From Lyophyllum atratum (lineage: Eukaryota; Basidiomycota; Agaricomycetes; Agaricales; Lyophyllaceae), in assembly GCA_014905825.1 (NCBI GenBank), contig JACGCN010000002.1, positions 682,001 through 746,000 on the forward strand: DNA of 64,000 nucleotides, read 5' to 3'. The notes beneath the pieces were generated by a model, which was not told the origin of the DNA, ran no database searches, and saw only the letters and a program-made list of their open reading frames with translations. How positions within the stretch are numbered: the stretch's first letter is position 1; each line of letters opens with the position of its first letter. Below are positions 49,664 to 62,703 of this stretch, in pieces. The translations under genes and the position numbers were made by a program.

Positions 49664-52600
49664 ATGACTCGCACTCTGAGACCCCGAAAATCAAGACCCA
49701 GTTATGCTGCGCTAGAAGGAATAGATTTGGAAGGCGAGATCAGCGGCCCAACGCCAGGCCCTTCCAAGACAGCAGTGGCTTTTGAAGAAGATGTAGACAG
49801 CGAAAGTGATTTTTCTCCTGAAAAAGACCCAATTGCGCAAGAAGAGGAGGTGGAGGACGAAGAGGATGAAGATATGGAGCCCGACGTCGACGACGATAAT
49901 GGCCCTGACTTTGACCAGCCTATAAGTCGTTCAGTTAGCCGACGAAGTACCTCCGCCCTCGATATCAAGCCTAAAGTAGTGAAAAGTACGTCTCTACAGT
50001 TTTATTACACGAACCTGGATCGTATTGAATGAACAAGCCCCCTCGAAACCTAGTCTATCGCGTGCGTCGAAACGGCAGATGTACGTGCTTCCAGCCCCTA
50101 GCGTACACCATAGACACAGAGCGGTGCCTCTTTATACTCGCATGGGACGCGTAGAACGCCTTGAATCGCGACCCTCCCTCTTCAAAAAACCCAAAATCAC
50201 CATGTCGAATAATTTCACCCAGAATTCCAAGGTGACCGATCGAGTCAACAAGTCATGGGGGTATAACGTCGGCAGTGGACCACTGTGGGAGATGGCCGAG
50301 GATAGAGGGTGGTACAAGGAGGCGGTGGAAAACGTTTCTGACATGGACAACGATGCCAGACGACGACCGAAAGTATATGGAAATATTAAGGTAAAGGCTG
50401 GCTGGGAGGTCTTGAACAAAAAGTATATCTAGTTCCTGTCCGGTTTCAGTTCTAACGAAGGCTGACTTGTGTTGCCAGAGATGCTGCTCCATATCTACCG
50501 ACCGACGTGGTACTTACTGCAGAAGGCGACCTGAAACCGCCACCAGCAGTGCCTTGCTTGCTTGGACCGTTCGGAAAGCAAACACAGATGAACATAGAGA
50601 TGTTCCAATCACATAATATGTGTGCGTTGAAGTATACTTGCATGAATACATCTAATATGCGCGACTACCAGCCGAATTCCTAACCGAAAGCCCTGCTCAC
50701 ATCTTCAATGCGGGCGCGCCCGTGTGGGGGCTCGACTGGTGCCCCATACATTCAGATGATCGGGCATGTAAGACCATAGTCGCTCATCCTACGTTTCGTC
50801 ATAACTGAGATAGATACACAGCCCACTCATACAAGCAATACCTGGCCGTTGCACCATTCCCAACGAGTTCTCACTCTCCAGAGATCGGAGTCCGTGTTGC
50901 TCGGACCGTCACATGCTTGCATCCAGATATGGTCTCTGGGTCCAGCCCAGCCTCCGACACGCTCAAGTAAAGAGGTCGATCGGGGAGAAGTGAAATGCGA
51001 ATTGGTGCTTTGTCTTGAAGGAGGACCCGCTCATGAGCTCAAGTGGTGTCCTTTGCCTTCGCATGACGATGTTCGTATTGCTTGAATTGTGACCAACTTG
51101 GTGGCACGGCTAATTACAATTTCTATTTGAAGTTTGCGAGCCCTAACAGGCCACGGAAGCTTGGTCTGTTGAGTGGCGTGTTCGAGGATGGGTCGTGGTC
51201 AGTTTACTGCTGTTCCACACCCTGCAGATGTGAGGCCAGCAAATCAGGATCCATCAGAGCCAGTATACGGTTCGTTTCTCCGCATACTCTTAGTGTCCGT
51301 TTTCTTACAGTTTCCCTTCGCTCAACAGTGAAGCTTCCCGAGCCATTACTCAGGATCGAGTTGGAAGAAACCAACTGTTGGACCTTCGATTGGGCAAATA
51401 GCGAACTTATTGCTATCGGAACTACCAATGGTGGTGCTTTCTTCTATGGATTTGTACGTCTTTGCTGAACTGGCTGGCTCGACTAGGAATAATCGCTGTA
51501 TATGACATCGGCCCTCACCTCAAAGCGATCGATAGCCCAAGTACTCTCCATATTTGGCCCTCCCGCAGCAATGACTAACGTACCTCCTCGAAACAGGCTC
51601 ACCTCTAATCACGGATATCCTCCTACGCACTATATAACAGTGCACCAGTCGGCCATTCGCGCTCTTGCATGGATACGGGCACCGCCAGCGACGTCCACAG
51701 GCGCTCCGCGCACAGACGGTGACCCTACGGTCATCGCCAGTGGAGGCTACGACGGCATGGAATGCATGACGGACATTCGGGAAGGCCACGGGTCGGTCAT
51801 GAACAGAACGAGAGGTACGTGCTTGGTTTTGAGATCCGCCTATAAATTATTTCCTACGAGTGACTCACGGAAGGGATAAGATGTCATAAACGCGATGGCT
51901 TTCTCGCCTTTTGGAGGTGGACCGGTCACGATTGACCACGAGAACATCGTCAAGGCGTATTCCGCTTCTCCTAGTATGTTGGGGAGGGGACACACGTTGC
52001 TGGAGCCTCAAGGGCCTGTGTGGGTAAGTCGTTCAATCATGATTTGGGCTCGCCCCTACTACTACTGCATACCTCTATCTAGAGCGTCAATGCATCAGAC
52101 TTCCACCCGCAACTGGCTGTGGGCTCTGCCGACGGATCATGTACGACCACCAACTCCCTCAGGTCCACGCGCAGAGGAGGCTCAGTGGTCAGTCCAAGAT
52201 TCTAGCTCAAGTCTCTCCGCGTAAAACTCATATATCATTCTATCCAGCCTTTCTTCATCCACAAAATCTACCAGCTCGATTACAGTCGGAAGTCGGGTGT
52301 ATACAGGATGCTCGACCGATTCCTTCCACAAGTTCGTTTCAACGACCCAAATATCTGATCCAAAAATATTCACCCAATTTTCGTCCTACAGGAAACACAA
52401 GACCGCCCTGCCGCGAAAGGAAAGGCTACAAAAGAAAAAGCACCCGAGAAGGAGCGCATCAAGGCCAACGCAGCTGGAACCGGCGCCTGGCCGCGCGAAG
52501 TCGGTGTGCACCGCGTGACGTGGAACAGCTGCAACGGCCTCGCAGCGTCCGGGCTGCTGGCATCTGCTACGGCGTCGGGACTGTGTAGGGTGGATGAACT

Positions 52601-52721
52601 CTGGGGGCGGTGGATCAAGGGCAAGGTGCCGTATGGTGGTATCGAGCATATTAGGAGAGAGCTGGATGACGAGGCCATGGATGTCGATGGTGACACTGAC
52701 GAGTCGGCGGGGTCATCGTAA
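49664..52721 (+). CDS. TFIIIC-like WD40 subunit (Tfc6/GTF3C2 type)
   Basis: The start MTRTLRPRKSRPSYAALEG is at 49664. An acidic N-terminal region (EEEVEDEEDEDMEPDVDDDN) precedes a basic patch. The WD40-like region has APVWGLDWCPIHSDD, YLAVAPFPTSSHSPEIGVRV, IQIWSLG, ELVLCLEGGPAHELKWCPLP, LGLLSGVFEDGS, CWTFDWANSELIAIGTTNG, HQSAIRALAWIRAPP, DPTVIASGGYDG and VNAMAFSPFGGGP-like NAMAFSPFGGGPVTID. The C-terminus has RVTWNSCNGLAASGLLASAT. The order and wording match basidiomycete homologues of the TFIIIC tau-91/GTF3C2 subunit, which helps RNA polymerase III bind B-box promoters. About ten introns; several borders, notably 50430-50870 and 51080-51600, are approximate and may hide frame breaks. Confidence 0.7.
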
Positions 52722-52936
52722 ACATACCAGACCGATACTTGTTGTCCGAAGTTACAAAGTATCACTTTGAGAATCTTTCTTGTGCAACGTATTCCTGTCG
52801 AAAGTTACAGGCAACCGGAAACGCGTGGAGGAAATCCAGACCATGTCCCCCCAGTTCTTGATTATGCCATTCAACAGGGTCATGTAAATGACGACATAAA
52901 TATAATACAAGTTCCAAGATCCACAGTATCCTGAGG

Positions 52937-54913
52937 CTAGTCCAGACGATCCACCTTCCTGTAATCAGCCGGCACATCATCCGAGATGAGTCGCTTAATG
53001 CCCATGAACACGGCAACAAAGACCATGAAGACGCAGAACGCCGTGCGCCAGGGGTACGTCACGACATACGTCTCGAGCGACAGCATCTTGTGGTTCAAGT
53101 ACTGTAATAGGTCGGATGAGCGGAGATACACAAGTGAAGGGGATGGCGACATACCCGAGCCAATCTCTCAATTCTATTTTCAGAATTTTTATACGGGAGA
53201 GCACCACTGGCAGCGGCCTCCACGGTAGCGAACAGATTCGCCGACGTCGTAATCTTGATGCGCGAATCCGTCGTGTCCTTGTCAAAGTACACAAGACGCT
53301 GCAACCACCCCTCAGGCCCTAACCAAAAAAAGACGAAACCGAAGACAAACCTTATGATCCGTAATAACCACCTTCAAATCCTCCAACTCCGTCTCCGTCC
53401 CAGCTCCAACAACCCCATACATACTCTTCATCCAATCCCTCCACCTCTCCGCATCCATATACGCAAACACCACCTCCCTCCCCGCCGCCATCCCCGTCCC
53501 CTTCGTCCTCGCCCTCCACTTCTGCCCCACCTCCACAAGGCGATCGCGCACCTTCTCCCTCATGGCAGGGCCGAACGCCGTGATGACCACGAGCGGCGCC
53601 TGTGGGGCGTTCATCACATTCTGGAAGGTGTCTTGGGTGAGCTCGACGGTGGTGGAGAGGCGGTGCGAGAGCAGCCATGTCTTGATCTTTTCTTCGGAGG
53701 TGGCGGTGCGTTCGGGGAGGATGGAGGCAGCGGTGGTTCCGTCGTGGTCTTTCAGTGCGACCAGGGCCCAAGTGCTTGTCTGGGGGACGGAAAAGCGTGT
53801 AAGGAGGTCGGGGTCTGACGAGGTGAAGAGGGAGGGGGAACCAAGGAGAGGGGTGGCAGCGCGTTGGATTGTTTCCTGGATGAATAAATGAGTGTGGAAT
53901 GTGTGGCATACGGTGCATAGACGTACGATGATGTTGGCATCAGAGGCAGAGTGGATTAGGAGGTAAAGGATGTCATTCTCCTTGACCAGCCCGTCAAGCT
54001 CCTCAGTTTTAATGGGTTGAATACCCCTGCGAAGCACTATGTCAGCTTGCGCCCCAGTAGTAGGCAAAACTACACTCACGCTGAGCTTGCCTTGTCCCCA
54101 AAAGCTTTCAATTGCTCCAGTTTCCGCCCACCGTTATACTCGGACCTCAATCCTCCACTCGTCATGTAAACCAGCGTCGGGTACCCATGGATATTATTCG
54201 CCTTGCACAGCGCGCCGTTATCATCACAATCAACCTCTGCAACTAGCCAATTTTTCCTTCATGTGCTTCGCAAGCTGTCCTCCACACCGGAGCGAGCTTC
54301 TTGCAGTGGCCGCACCACGGGGCAAAGAACTTGACGAACATAGGTCCCTTGGCGAGGCTCGCGGCGAACGTAGTCATCGGTCAGTTGTACGGACCTCGCC
54401 AGTTGAGGTTGGGTGCGATTGCCTTTTCGGGTGGAGGTGCTTTAGGGGTGACGGAGTCGGCATGACGCTTGATGAAGGCGTGGAGATCGGGCAAGCTGCG
54501 GTCTCCTGTATACTTTTCGAGGTCCTTTCCGGCATTGTACATGCGCATGGTTGGGTAGCCTGTGACGCCCTTCTCGTTGCAAAGGTCTAAGGAGTGAAAT
54601 GATGAATAGGGATGCGATGGAGGGATGGTAGTGACTCGCCTCCATAGACGGCACAGTTGACCTGTGCAAGTTTCACCGATGGCGTGCTCTGCTCAGATTC
54701 TTCTACGAGCTGCTGCCAGGTGGGCGCAAACTGGCGGCAATGACCGCAATAGGGAGAAAAGTATTCGATGAACCAGAGGCCGGTGGCCGTGGATTCCTTA
54801 AAATTGTCCGGAGTTAGTTCTGTGCTGTGGACAGGTATCGCTTTGGAGATGAGAGCGAAGGAGGTTATAATGAGAGATATAGGGAGTTCTCTGAATGCAG
54901 CGAGGAAGTGCAT
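52937..54913 (-). CDS. Protein disulfide isomerase-like, two thioredoxin domains and C-terminal TM
   Basis: An ER oxidoreductase. The start MHFLAAFRELPISLIITSFA (54913) is a signal peptide. Thioredoxin domain 1 has FIEYFSPYCGHCRQFAPTW; domain 2 has FVKFFAPWCGHCKKLAPVW (about 54285-54340), both with the CGHC active site. Domain 2 continues with AEVDCDDNGALCKANNIHGY. Redox-inactive thioredoxin-like domains follow (DILYLLIHSASDANI, STWALVALKDHDG, EKIKTWLLSHRLSTTVELTQ). The C-terminus has a membrane helix (PWRTAFCVFMVFVAVFMGI) and ends DYRKVDRLD. This resembles TMX3-type membrane PDIs. Two or three frame mismatches near 54250-54400 interrupt domain 2. Divergent from CGI121 with about 105 bp between. 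Confidence 0.8.
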
Positions 54914-55018
54914 GGTTGGTATATCGAGGAGGCCCGCCCTCGAGAGATTGTAGTACGTGGAAGGAATACAAGTGCACAGCTTTACTCGATCATTTCGTGA
55001 TTACTCGATACACACTGA

Positions 55019-55675
55019 TGGAGACGTTTACCTTTCCCCAGTTCTCCCCCGAGCGATCCGTCGTGCACGCGGCGCTGTACACCAACGTCACCAACGCTGG
55101 GGCCCTCCGCAAGCGCATCGTTGAGGCGGCGAGTGCACAGGGCGAGGAAGGAGCACGGGAGCGGGATGCAGGTGAATTTTGCATTTATTGATGCTCGTCT
55201 TGTCGGTGGTCCAGTCTGCATCGTCTCTTGCTATCTTACGTGTGTATGTAGATAAGCAGTCGATTACACCTGCAGACGGCGATCTACCAGGCTATCCTGG
55301 CAGAGTCGCAAAATGCACTAAGGACGCGAACGGTGCACTCGGAGGTGCTGTGGGCGCTTAGTCCGACGAACCATATCACGGAAGCACTGCGGCGGTATGG
55401 GGTCTCGGACAGCACGACGTCAGTGATCGTTGTTGGCATAGAAGGGGCATCGGCAGAAAAGATGGGGGCTGCGGTTGCAGGGGACCTAAGCCCCTTTGCA
55501 GGCCTGGGCACACTGACTGACTGGAGGGCAATAAAAAAGGTATGCGCTCATTTATGATTAGTGAGTGTGTGCTCATTTTCTGCAGTATCACAAGCTGCAC
55601 GACGTCAAAGGGGACGCAGGGGCGATGGACAATATTGTGGTGAGCATGGTGGCGATGAAGAGCGTCATGGGATAG
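55019..55675 (+). CDS. CGI121: KEOPS subunit Cgi121/TPRKB
   Basis: Cgi121 binds tRNA and the Bud32 kinase in KEOPS, which makes the t6A modification at position 37 of ANN-decoding tRNAs. The start METFTFPQFSPERSVVHAAL is at 55019. Family segments: YTNVTNAGALRKRIVEAASA, NFAFIDARL, ISSRLHLQTAIYQAILAES, LRTRTVHSEVLWALSPTNH, ITEALRRYGVSDSTTSVIVV and VVSMVAMKSVMG at the C-terminus. Introns: about 55203-55250 and 55542-55584. One extra G near 55171 shifts the frame inside exon 1 before NFAFIDARL. Length about 185 residues, as expected. Confidence 0.88.
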
Positions 55676-55832
55676 TCACAGCCGGGAGTCTCCGTGAGAA
55701 ACCGGTTTCAGCCGGTGCCGAGGGTACGCGTTGATAGTTTTTATTTAGTCAAGTCAACAAGTACCTGCTGTATCACCTTAGCCTTTAGACCACTGGCCAT
55801 CTAATCACTGCCAGGTAGGGCAAGTCGTGGCC

Positions 55833-58800
55833 ATGCTGCCCAAAGTCGCCACCCACATCCTCCACACCACCTCCCGTGCTGCCGCCTCCATCCAGCACCA
55901 GACACATACCATCAGAAATGTCCTCCAACTCCAGTCCTCATCCGGTCCCTCCTCCTCTTCTGGTCATTTAGGTTCTTGGAACGGCCCAGGCAGCTCATAT
56001 TGGGGAAACAACGGTCCCAGTCCAGGCGGTGCAAAATATACGGGTAGTCGCTATCACAATGGATTCACCGTACGTTACCTTTTTTTTCTAAAAAAATAAT
56101 GAGAATTGACCTTTTTCACAGGGAGCAGGACGGGCAGTCACCCAGGCCAATGCTACAATGTCCTCCAACGACGGTTCGTTCAGTCATACCGATGAGCAGG
56201 AGGACATTCCCTACCCAGCGCGCGTCTATCCATACCACCAAAAGGACCCGTATCCGTAGCCACAGCCTATCCACTCCCAACCACGGTCGCGCTGAACGCG
56301 CCGAGAACCTTGGTGTCCTGAAGACTGTTCAGCAACATACGAGGGCCCGCCATGTCTTTGCACCACAGTCTTCCACTTCACAAACGTCGGCTATTGATGA
56401 CTCCGCGTCCCTCGAGTCTGGTCCCCGGCCAGTCCTCGTTCGTCGTAATTCCACTTCGGCTCCCTTGTCCACTGAGGCATTCGATCCGTCTATTCCCGCC
56501 CCGTCACCCGTCCCTCGTAAATCCACCGCCGCGTCGAGGCCTGCTTCTCCTCGGCCTGCCGATGCACGCCCTGCACAATCTGACGCCACTCTTACTGCTG
56601 ACCCATTGGACCCCGCTGCACCTCAGACCACTGCGCCCCAGAGGACCCAGCGTCAAAGAAATCGACTCTCTCGGAGGACTCCGTCCGCTTGATGACGGCT
56701 CGCGACAGCGGTGACCACTTACAGGCAGCGGAGGCCGTCCGCCAGTTCCGTCAGACCACCAAGGCCCCAAGCACTCACGAGTTCAACCTTGCCCTCGACG
56801 CCTTGCAATCCACACGTCGTCCTGGTGAACCTCTCCACCTCATCCTCGAGACTTACAATGATATGCTGCGCCATTCCCTCCTGCCCAATGCCAGCACGTA
56901 CGTCACACTTATCCACAGTCTCACCGCTCGTGATATAGAGGTCCAACGCGTCATCCACACCCTCGAGACACGGCTTAAACATCGTAAACTCACCGGACGC
57001 GAGGAGATTGCCACCGAGGACGCTGACAAGAAGCGAATCGAGGCACTCCGGGGCGAAAACAACTATGCATCGGCCATGTCTCTTTTCGAGGCTATTCTCT
57101 CCATCAACGCAAACAACCGTTGCCCTGTCCAAATGTACACGGCCCTTCTCCGCTGCTCCGCCATTCATGGTAGCATTGACGGTGCTATCCATGTTTTCGC
57201 GCACATTGAGAAGCGTGCAAATGAGTTCCGACCCACTCCCTCCGTCTACCAGTACATGATCCAGGCATATACCAACGCGGGGCAGCTCAAGGGTGCCGAG
57301 GAGGTCTTTGCCGAGTACCGCGAGGCCATCCAGCGCGCAGAACTGCATATCAACTGGAGCAAGGAGGCCGTTGACTCGAACCGTGGCAATCTCCTCATCT
57401 GGAACCAGATGATCGAAACCTACTTCCGCTTTAACCTCCCAGACAAAGCCGTCGGCCTCGTCGACGAGATGATGCGCGCCGAAGCGGATCCCACGAGCCT
57501 CATCGCGGACCCACCCCCGGTCGGCACAGTCTACCTTCACCACCGTCCTTTCTGGGTTCTGTCAGACCGGAGATGTCGCAACTGCGCTGGTATGGTTTGA
57601 TAGGCTGCTGCAACAAATGGGCACAAGCGAGGATCCGTTTGAGACCACCGGCGTTGCAATGAAGCCCGACACGGTCGCTTGGTCTGTCATGCTCGATGCG
57701 CTTGCGGTTCAGGGCATGATTCACGATCTCAACCGGTTGTTCGTCATCCGTCTCAAGGATGATCCCAATGTTATCAGACATACTGAACGCATGGTCGTTT
57801 TTGCCTGCGAACATGGCGCACGCCAAAACTATGAACGACGAGCAGCTCATCTGGACAATGGACTTTCTTCACCGTCACGTCGGCGTCAGTGAGATCTTCC
57901 CAGGCTACGAGCGCGTGTCGATGATCAAGGAGATCATGGACGTCTACCTCGAGAGGAAGATGTATGACCGCGCCCTCACCGTACTGTCCGAGTTCGTCAG
58001 TAGCTGCATCGGGGAGGACTCTTTAACCCCTATAGTCGCGGGGAGGTCGCACTATGCCTCATCCCACTCCATCGAGACCATGCAGCTCTCTCTCACAAAG
58101 AAGCTGTACGAGGCGACGCAGGGCAATGTACCATACACTATCGTGATGCAGCTGGCGCGCATAGCCGACAGCGTCCGGATCATGCAACAGGCAGAGTACA
58201 TCCCTTTCTTCCTCCAGGCATACGCCCTTTCGCGCAAAGCTGGCACGCTCCCCACCGAGGAGATGACCCTGCGGGACTGGGAACTCCTCATGTATGCTGC
58301 TGTCGAGGTCGAAATCGCCGCCACCTCTGAGAACCCTCTCCACACCGCGGTTCCAGAGTACGCCTTCGAGGGCGTCGTGTCGCTCCTGGCCGATCTGTCC
58401 CATTTCAAAGTCGCGTTCAACGAGATGAATGCCGCTCTCATCCGGCGGACAATGTACTTGATTCTCCAGCAACGCGGCCGGGAAGAGCTGGAGATCCTAT
58501 TCAAGAACCTCGGCCCCTCCTTCCAGGCCATAATCGAGGACCCCGACCATGCGCTGGCTGCGTTCGAGCAGGCCGTCGAAGAGGTTTCTTCCGAAGCGTC
58601 TCAGGATTCCGGCTACGCGTCCGCAGAGTTCAACTACGAAGGCAAGCTCCGCATCGACCCTTACCTCACCAAAACCGTCCAAGCCGAGCTCAGGGCCATG
58701 CACAACCCCGGCTTCTACGCGCTCACCGCCTTTGCGAAGTTCAGGCAGGGGGTGGAGAACGGCACGGCGCCTGCCCCGGGTACCATCGGCTTCCTGATCC

Positions 58801-60274
58801 AGACACTTGGTCGCACGAGCCGCTTGGAGGAGGTGCACTACGCGTACACGGTCGCGCAGTCGGTGCTTGCTTCGTTGGAGACGAACAAGGCGTGGCAGGC
58901 AGACGCGTGGTTCATCATTGAGGACAGCATGATCATTGCGCTCGCGCATTCCGGGGACGTCGAGGGCGCGCACGTGCATCGCCGTCGTATACTCGAACAG
59001 GGGGGGTCCCCCACTGCGGATGCGTATGGTGCGCTCATCTACAACGTTAAGGACACCACGGACGATACGTCGAACGCCATGACGCTGTTCCAGGAATCTC
59101 AGGCGCAGCGGGTAGTGCCGAATCAGTTTCTGTACAACAACATCATCTCGAAGCTCGCGAAGGCGCGCAAGGCGGATTATGCGTTGGAGCTCTTCCAGCA
59201 GATGAAAAGCAACTCGGTCGTTCCCTCCTCCGTGACCTATGGAGCGGTCATTGGCGCTTGTGCCCGTGTGGGCGATGTGCATTCTGCTGAGATGCTGTTC
59301 AGCGAGATGACCCAGGCGAAGAACTTCAAGCCGCGTATTCCGCCGTATAACACAATGATGCAGTTGTACACTACCACCAAGCCGGACAGGGAGCGTGCGC
59401 TGTACTTCTACCACGAGATGCGCAGGGCGAACATCCACCCCACGGCCCACACATATAAAGTACGTTGCTCATTCTCTCCCCCTTGAACTCGTTACTGATG
59501 TGGTGATACAGCTTCTTATGGATGCATATGGTGCAATCGAGCCAGTCGATATCGAGACAATGGAACGAACCTTCAAGACACTCCAAGAGGATCCCTCCGT
59601 TCAAGTCCAGGGTAACCACTTCGCCTCCCTCATCAACGCCTACGGCTGCGTCCAAAAAGACCTCAACAAAGCCATCGACGTCTTCAACTCCATCCCCACC
59701 TACCCCGGCGCGCCCCCCGCCGATGCCCTCGTGTTCGAAGCCATGATCAACGCCCTCGTTGCGCACCGCCGGACGGACCTTATACCCGGGTATATCGCCA
59801 AGATGGAGGGGGCTGGTGTGCATATGACGGCGTACATTGGGAACTTTTTGATTAAGGGGTATGCGATGGTGGGTGATATGGAGCAGGCGAGGAGGATCTT
59901 TGAGGCTTTGGAGGACCCGCTGGAGGGAATGGCTGCGCCTAACAACCATGCGCCGCATGAACCCTCGAGTTCACCGGCCGTCGAACAGTCAGCACCTGTT
60001 TATCGCGAGGTGAGTAATTTTCATATCTGTTTGACGAATGGTTGCTGACTCCAGGTCTTAAGCCCTCAACTTGGGAGGCGATGATCCGCGCGGAACTTGG
60101 TTCAGGAAATCGTCAGGGAGCGTTGGATCTTCTGGAGCGACTTAAAGCGAGGCAAGTCCCAGTGACTATCTTCCCTCCTCCTCTCGCTAATAGCCATTCT
60201 CTAGGCAATACCCTGAGGCGGTATATAATCGAATCAGTGGAATCCTGGTGGACCACTCACAGGTCCTCCCATAA
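55833..60274 (+). CDS. Pentatricopeptide repeat protein, mitochondrial
   Basis: A large PPR protein likely acting on mitochondrial RNA. The start MLPKVATHILHTTSRAAASI (55833) is basic, Ala/Ser-rich and free of acids, a good mitochondrial presequence. A low-complexity region follows. From about 56.7 kb on there are many 35-residue helical PPR units, for example FNLALDALQSTRRPGEPLHL, YASAMSLFEAILSINANNRC, QMIETYFRFNLPDKAVGLVD, QFLYNNIISKLAKARKADYA and NFLIKGYAMVGDMEQARRIF. The end is YPEAVYNRISGILVDHSQVL. Four or more introns; the last (60152-60204) has a GC donor. One-base frame breaks occur near 57519 and 57830. It resembles fungal CYA5-type PPRs, but the RNA target is unknown. Confidence 0.8.
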
Positions 60275-60545
60275 TTGCTGCTGATTATTCTTCACCATTA
60301 TCCATATCTCGCGTCGCAATTTGTCTCGTCGATCATCCACACTGGCATTTCCAACATCATTGTATCATACCTATTTATTTATCCATCAATGTGTATAACT
60401 ACTACTAAACTTCTACGCTATATAGTCTGCCTAAAAGTAGCTACTTACCAGTAGTACCACCCCTCACCCTCCTTTCTGACGCCTTACTTATGATTAACGT
60501 AGAGAAGGCTGGAGCAATGGATGACCTTGGAAAATAAAAACGATT
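60275..60545. other. Convergent 3' spacer
   Basis: About 270 bp between the PPR and coilin 3' ends, AT-rich near 60350-60430. Nothing recognised. Confidence 0.4.
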
Positions 60546-62467
60546 TTACAACGTGATGATCCTCCACTTGGAGTCCAAAATATCATTCCAATGGTGCTCT
60601 TCCTCTTCCATCTCTTCCTCCTCTTCTCCTTCGACAGGCATTTCAAGCCGGGATGACAGGGATGGGTTGGAACCCCCGGGCCGCGGAATTGTTTTATAAT
60701 GAAGGCCTGTTCATTGTTCGGGTCTGGGAGGCGGACGATGGTGGCGACTGAAAGTAACACCTCGGGCGAAAATGTAAGAGGGTTGAGACCGAGAGCCTGG
60801 ACGATTGTAAGTTGATGCAGAATTCAGCTCAGCCTTAGACATACCTTCCATCCAACCAAAGTCCCAACTGCTAACTGCCCAACGTCGGCCACCTCCGCAA
60901 AGCCCTCCCATCCATTCATTGCTCGATCCCAGTCCAGTCCTCCTGTTTTGGCGACAGAGCCCTCAGAGTAGTCAAGCTGTACGTCCACTTCCACCTCTAC
61001 CTCAGGCACGAGCGTATCCTCGTAGTCTTGTCCGTCCCACTGCTCCTGCACTTGCGCTTTCTGCTTTTGCTTCTTCTTCTTCTTGGGCGGCGCAGCATCC
61101 CACATCCACATCCCCTCCTCAACATCTATGCTGGTCACGAACATCCTTGGCGGCAGCTCTCCGCGCTCCTGCTTCTCCGATGGTGGAACCAACCTCGGCA
61201 GTGGAGGTACAACAGCCTCTACGCCAGGCAGCTCCGACATCAACGCCTCTGCTACCTGCTGGGTCGACGACGCTCCAGACCCGCTTGCCACATTCGAACT
61301 GTCCTCGAAGATAATTTTGCGGGGCAGTGGCGCGGCCATGGATTGCTTGAAGCCCTTGCGCTTGTTCTTGTTCCGCAGGGTTGCCATCATGATTGACTCC
61401 CGTCGTCGTTCATCGTCGTCATTCGTTGCGCTTGTTCGACTAGAGGTTCCATGTCCACGTCCTCGTCTATCTGTGTCCCTGGGACGAGCTCACCCCCATC
61501 AGCGTTGGACTCAAAGGCATTGTTGAGCGCCGCTGCGACATCGCCAGCTGGGCCGTCGCGTTGCCTTGTAGATTTTACTCTGTTGGGCCCAAGAGGAACC
61601 ATGTTCGTCGCCGAACTGTTCTTGGGTGGCGCAGGCACAGGTTCTGCGGGTTGCAGTTGTCCCAGCTTTTCGTGCATCCTTTTGGCGCGTCTGCGGAGAT
61701 TGCGATTGTGGGTTTGTGGTTTTCCGAGACCAGGAGGCACATTGGACGAACTGTAAGGACGTTAGATATTGGTGAGATACCTTGAGAAGTGGAGCTTACG
61801 GTGATCGTGATTGTGTGGCGTGTTTACTAGGTTTTGGTTGCCGCACAGTTGATGGTTTTGAAGGTCGGGAGACGGGAGGGCCTGAGGATGCGGAGGAAGA
61901 GGAAGATGCAGATGAGGAGGAGGAGGAGGATGACGAAGATGAAGCGGAAGACGACGTCGTAGAAGAAGATGAAGAAGACGACTCGTCAGATGACGAGGAT
62001 TCGTCCGACGAATCTGTGTCTGAAAGCGGCTTTTGCGCCAATTTCTTCGAGGGTACAGGTCGAAAAGTTGGTGGCTGCATAGGCCGGGCAGATGTCGACA
62101 TAGACGGCTCTCTCTTTCGCTTTTTAACGCGTGATAGACCTACAGAAGGCGATGTTCACACATGTCCCCAGTCTAATTAAGGCAAAGACTCACCTTCTTC
62201 GGCCTTCATTGGTACATCGGGAAAGGCTTTTATGCAAATTAGATCACCATCTCTCACAACATCAAGAGGATTATCGTCAAGGAGCTCAAAGTCGTCGAGA
62301 AGTAGCAGAACATGACTGCCAGACACTGCGTGGGTCCTCAGAGCGGGTATTTGTTGACAAATGGCTTCCTTGAGCTCGGAGATAGTACTAGGTACATTGT
62401 CAGGGGAAGGGGAGTACCAGGCCTTCAATGCTGGGAGAGGAGCCCTTGTCTGAATTCTCAGACGCAT
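60546..62467 (-). CDS. Coilin-like Cajal body protein
   Basis: Coilin organises Cajal bodies, where snRNPs mature. The start MRLRIQTRAPLPALKAWYSP (62467) opens the coilin N-terminal self-association domain (VLLLLDDFELLDDNPLDVVR, DGDLICIK). After an intron comes a basic SRVKKRKRE, a very long poly-Ser/acidic stretch (about 61860-62050), a second basic patch (NRNLRRRAKRM) and a C-terminal Tudor-like domain (DVQLDYSEGSVAKTGGLDWD). The end needs a frame change in a G run near 60680 to read NDILDSKWRIITL, stop at 60546. About four introns. The N-terminal match is good; the Tudor assignment is weaker. Few fungi are known to keep coilin. Confidence 0.7.
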
Positions 62468-62703
62468 CGGGAGAGGAGACCACAAGAAATGGCTGCGTCA
62501 CAGCGTCACGCGATCGTCACGGCACGGGGAGCACTTTGATTCTGAATTTCGCCAGCTCACCGAACACGTCGACGATATTTCTGGCTTCCTCCCCTCTTCC
62601 CCGCGAGTTCCTTCTTTTTATCCCCCGCAGGACTCCCTCCACCACCTCATAGCGAGGCTATCTCGCCCCTGCGCGCCTCGACACCAGTTGATCCCCGCCA
62701 GCC

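Noticed and set aside
53312..53918. Two overlapping minus-strand frames at the PDI locus and a plus-strand frame of similar length
   Set aside because: Only the 53312-54079 minus frame continues the PDI protein; the others are His/Pro-rich or otherwise unconserved shadows.
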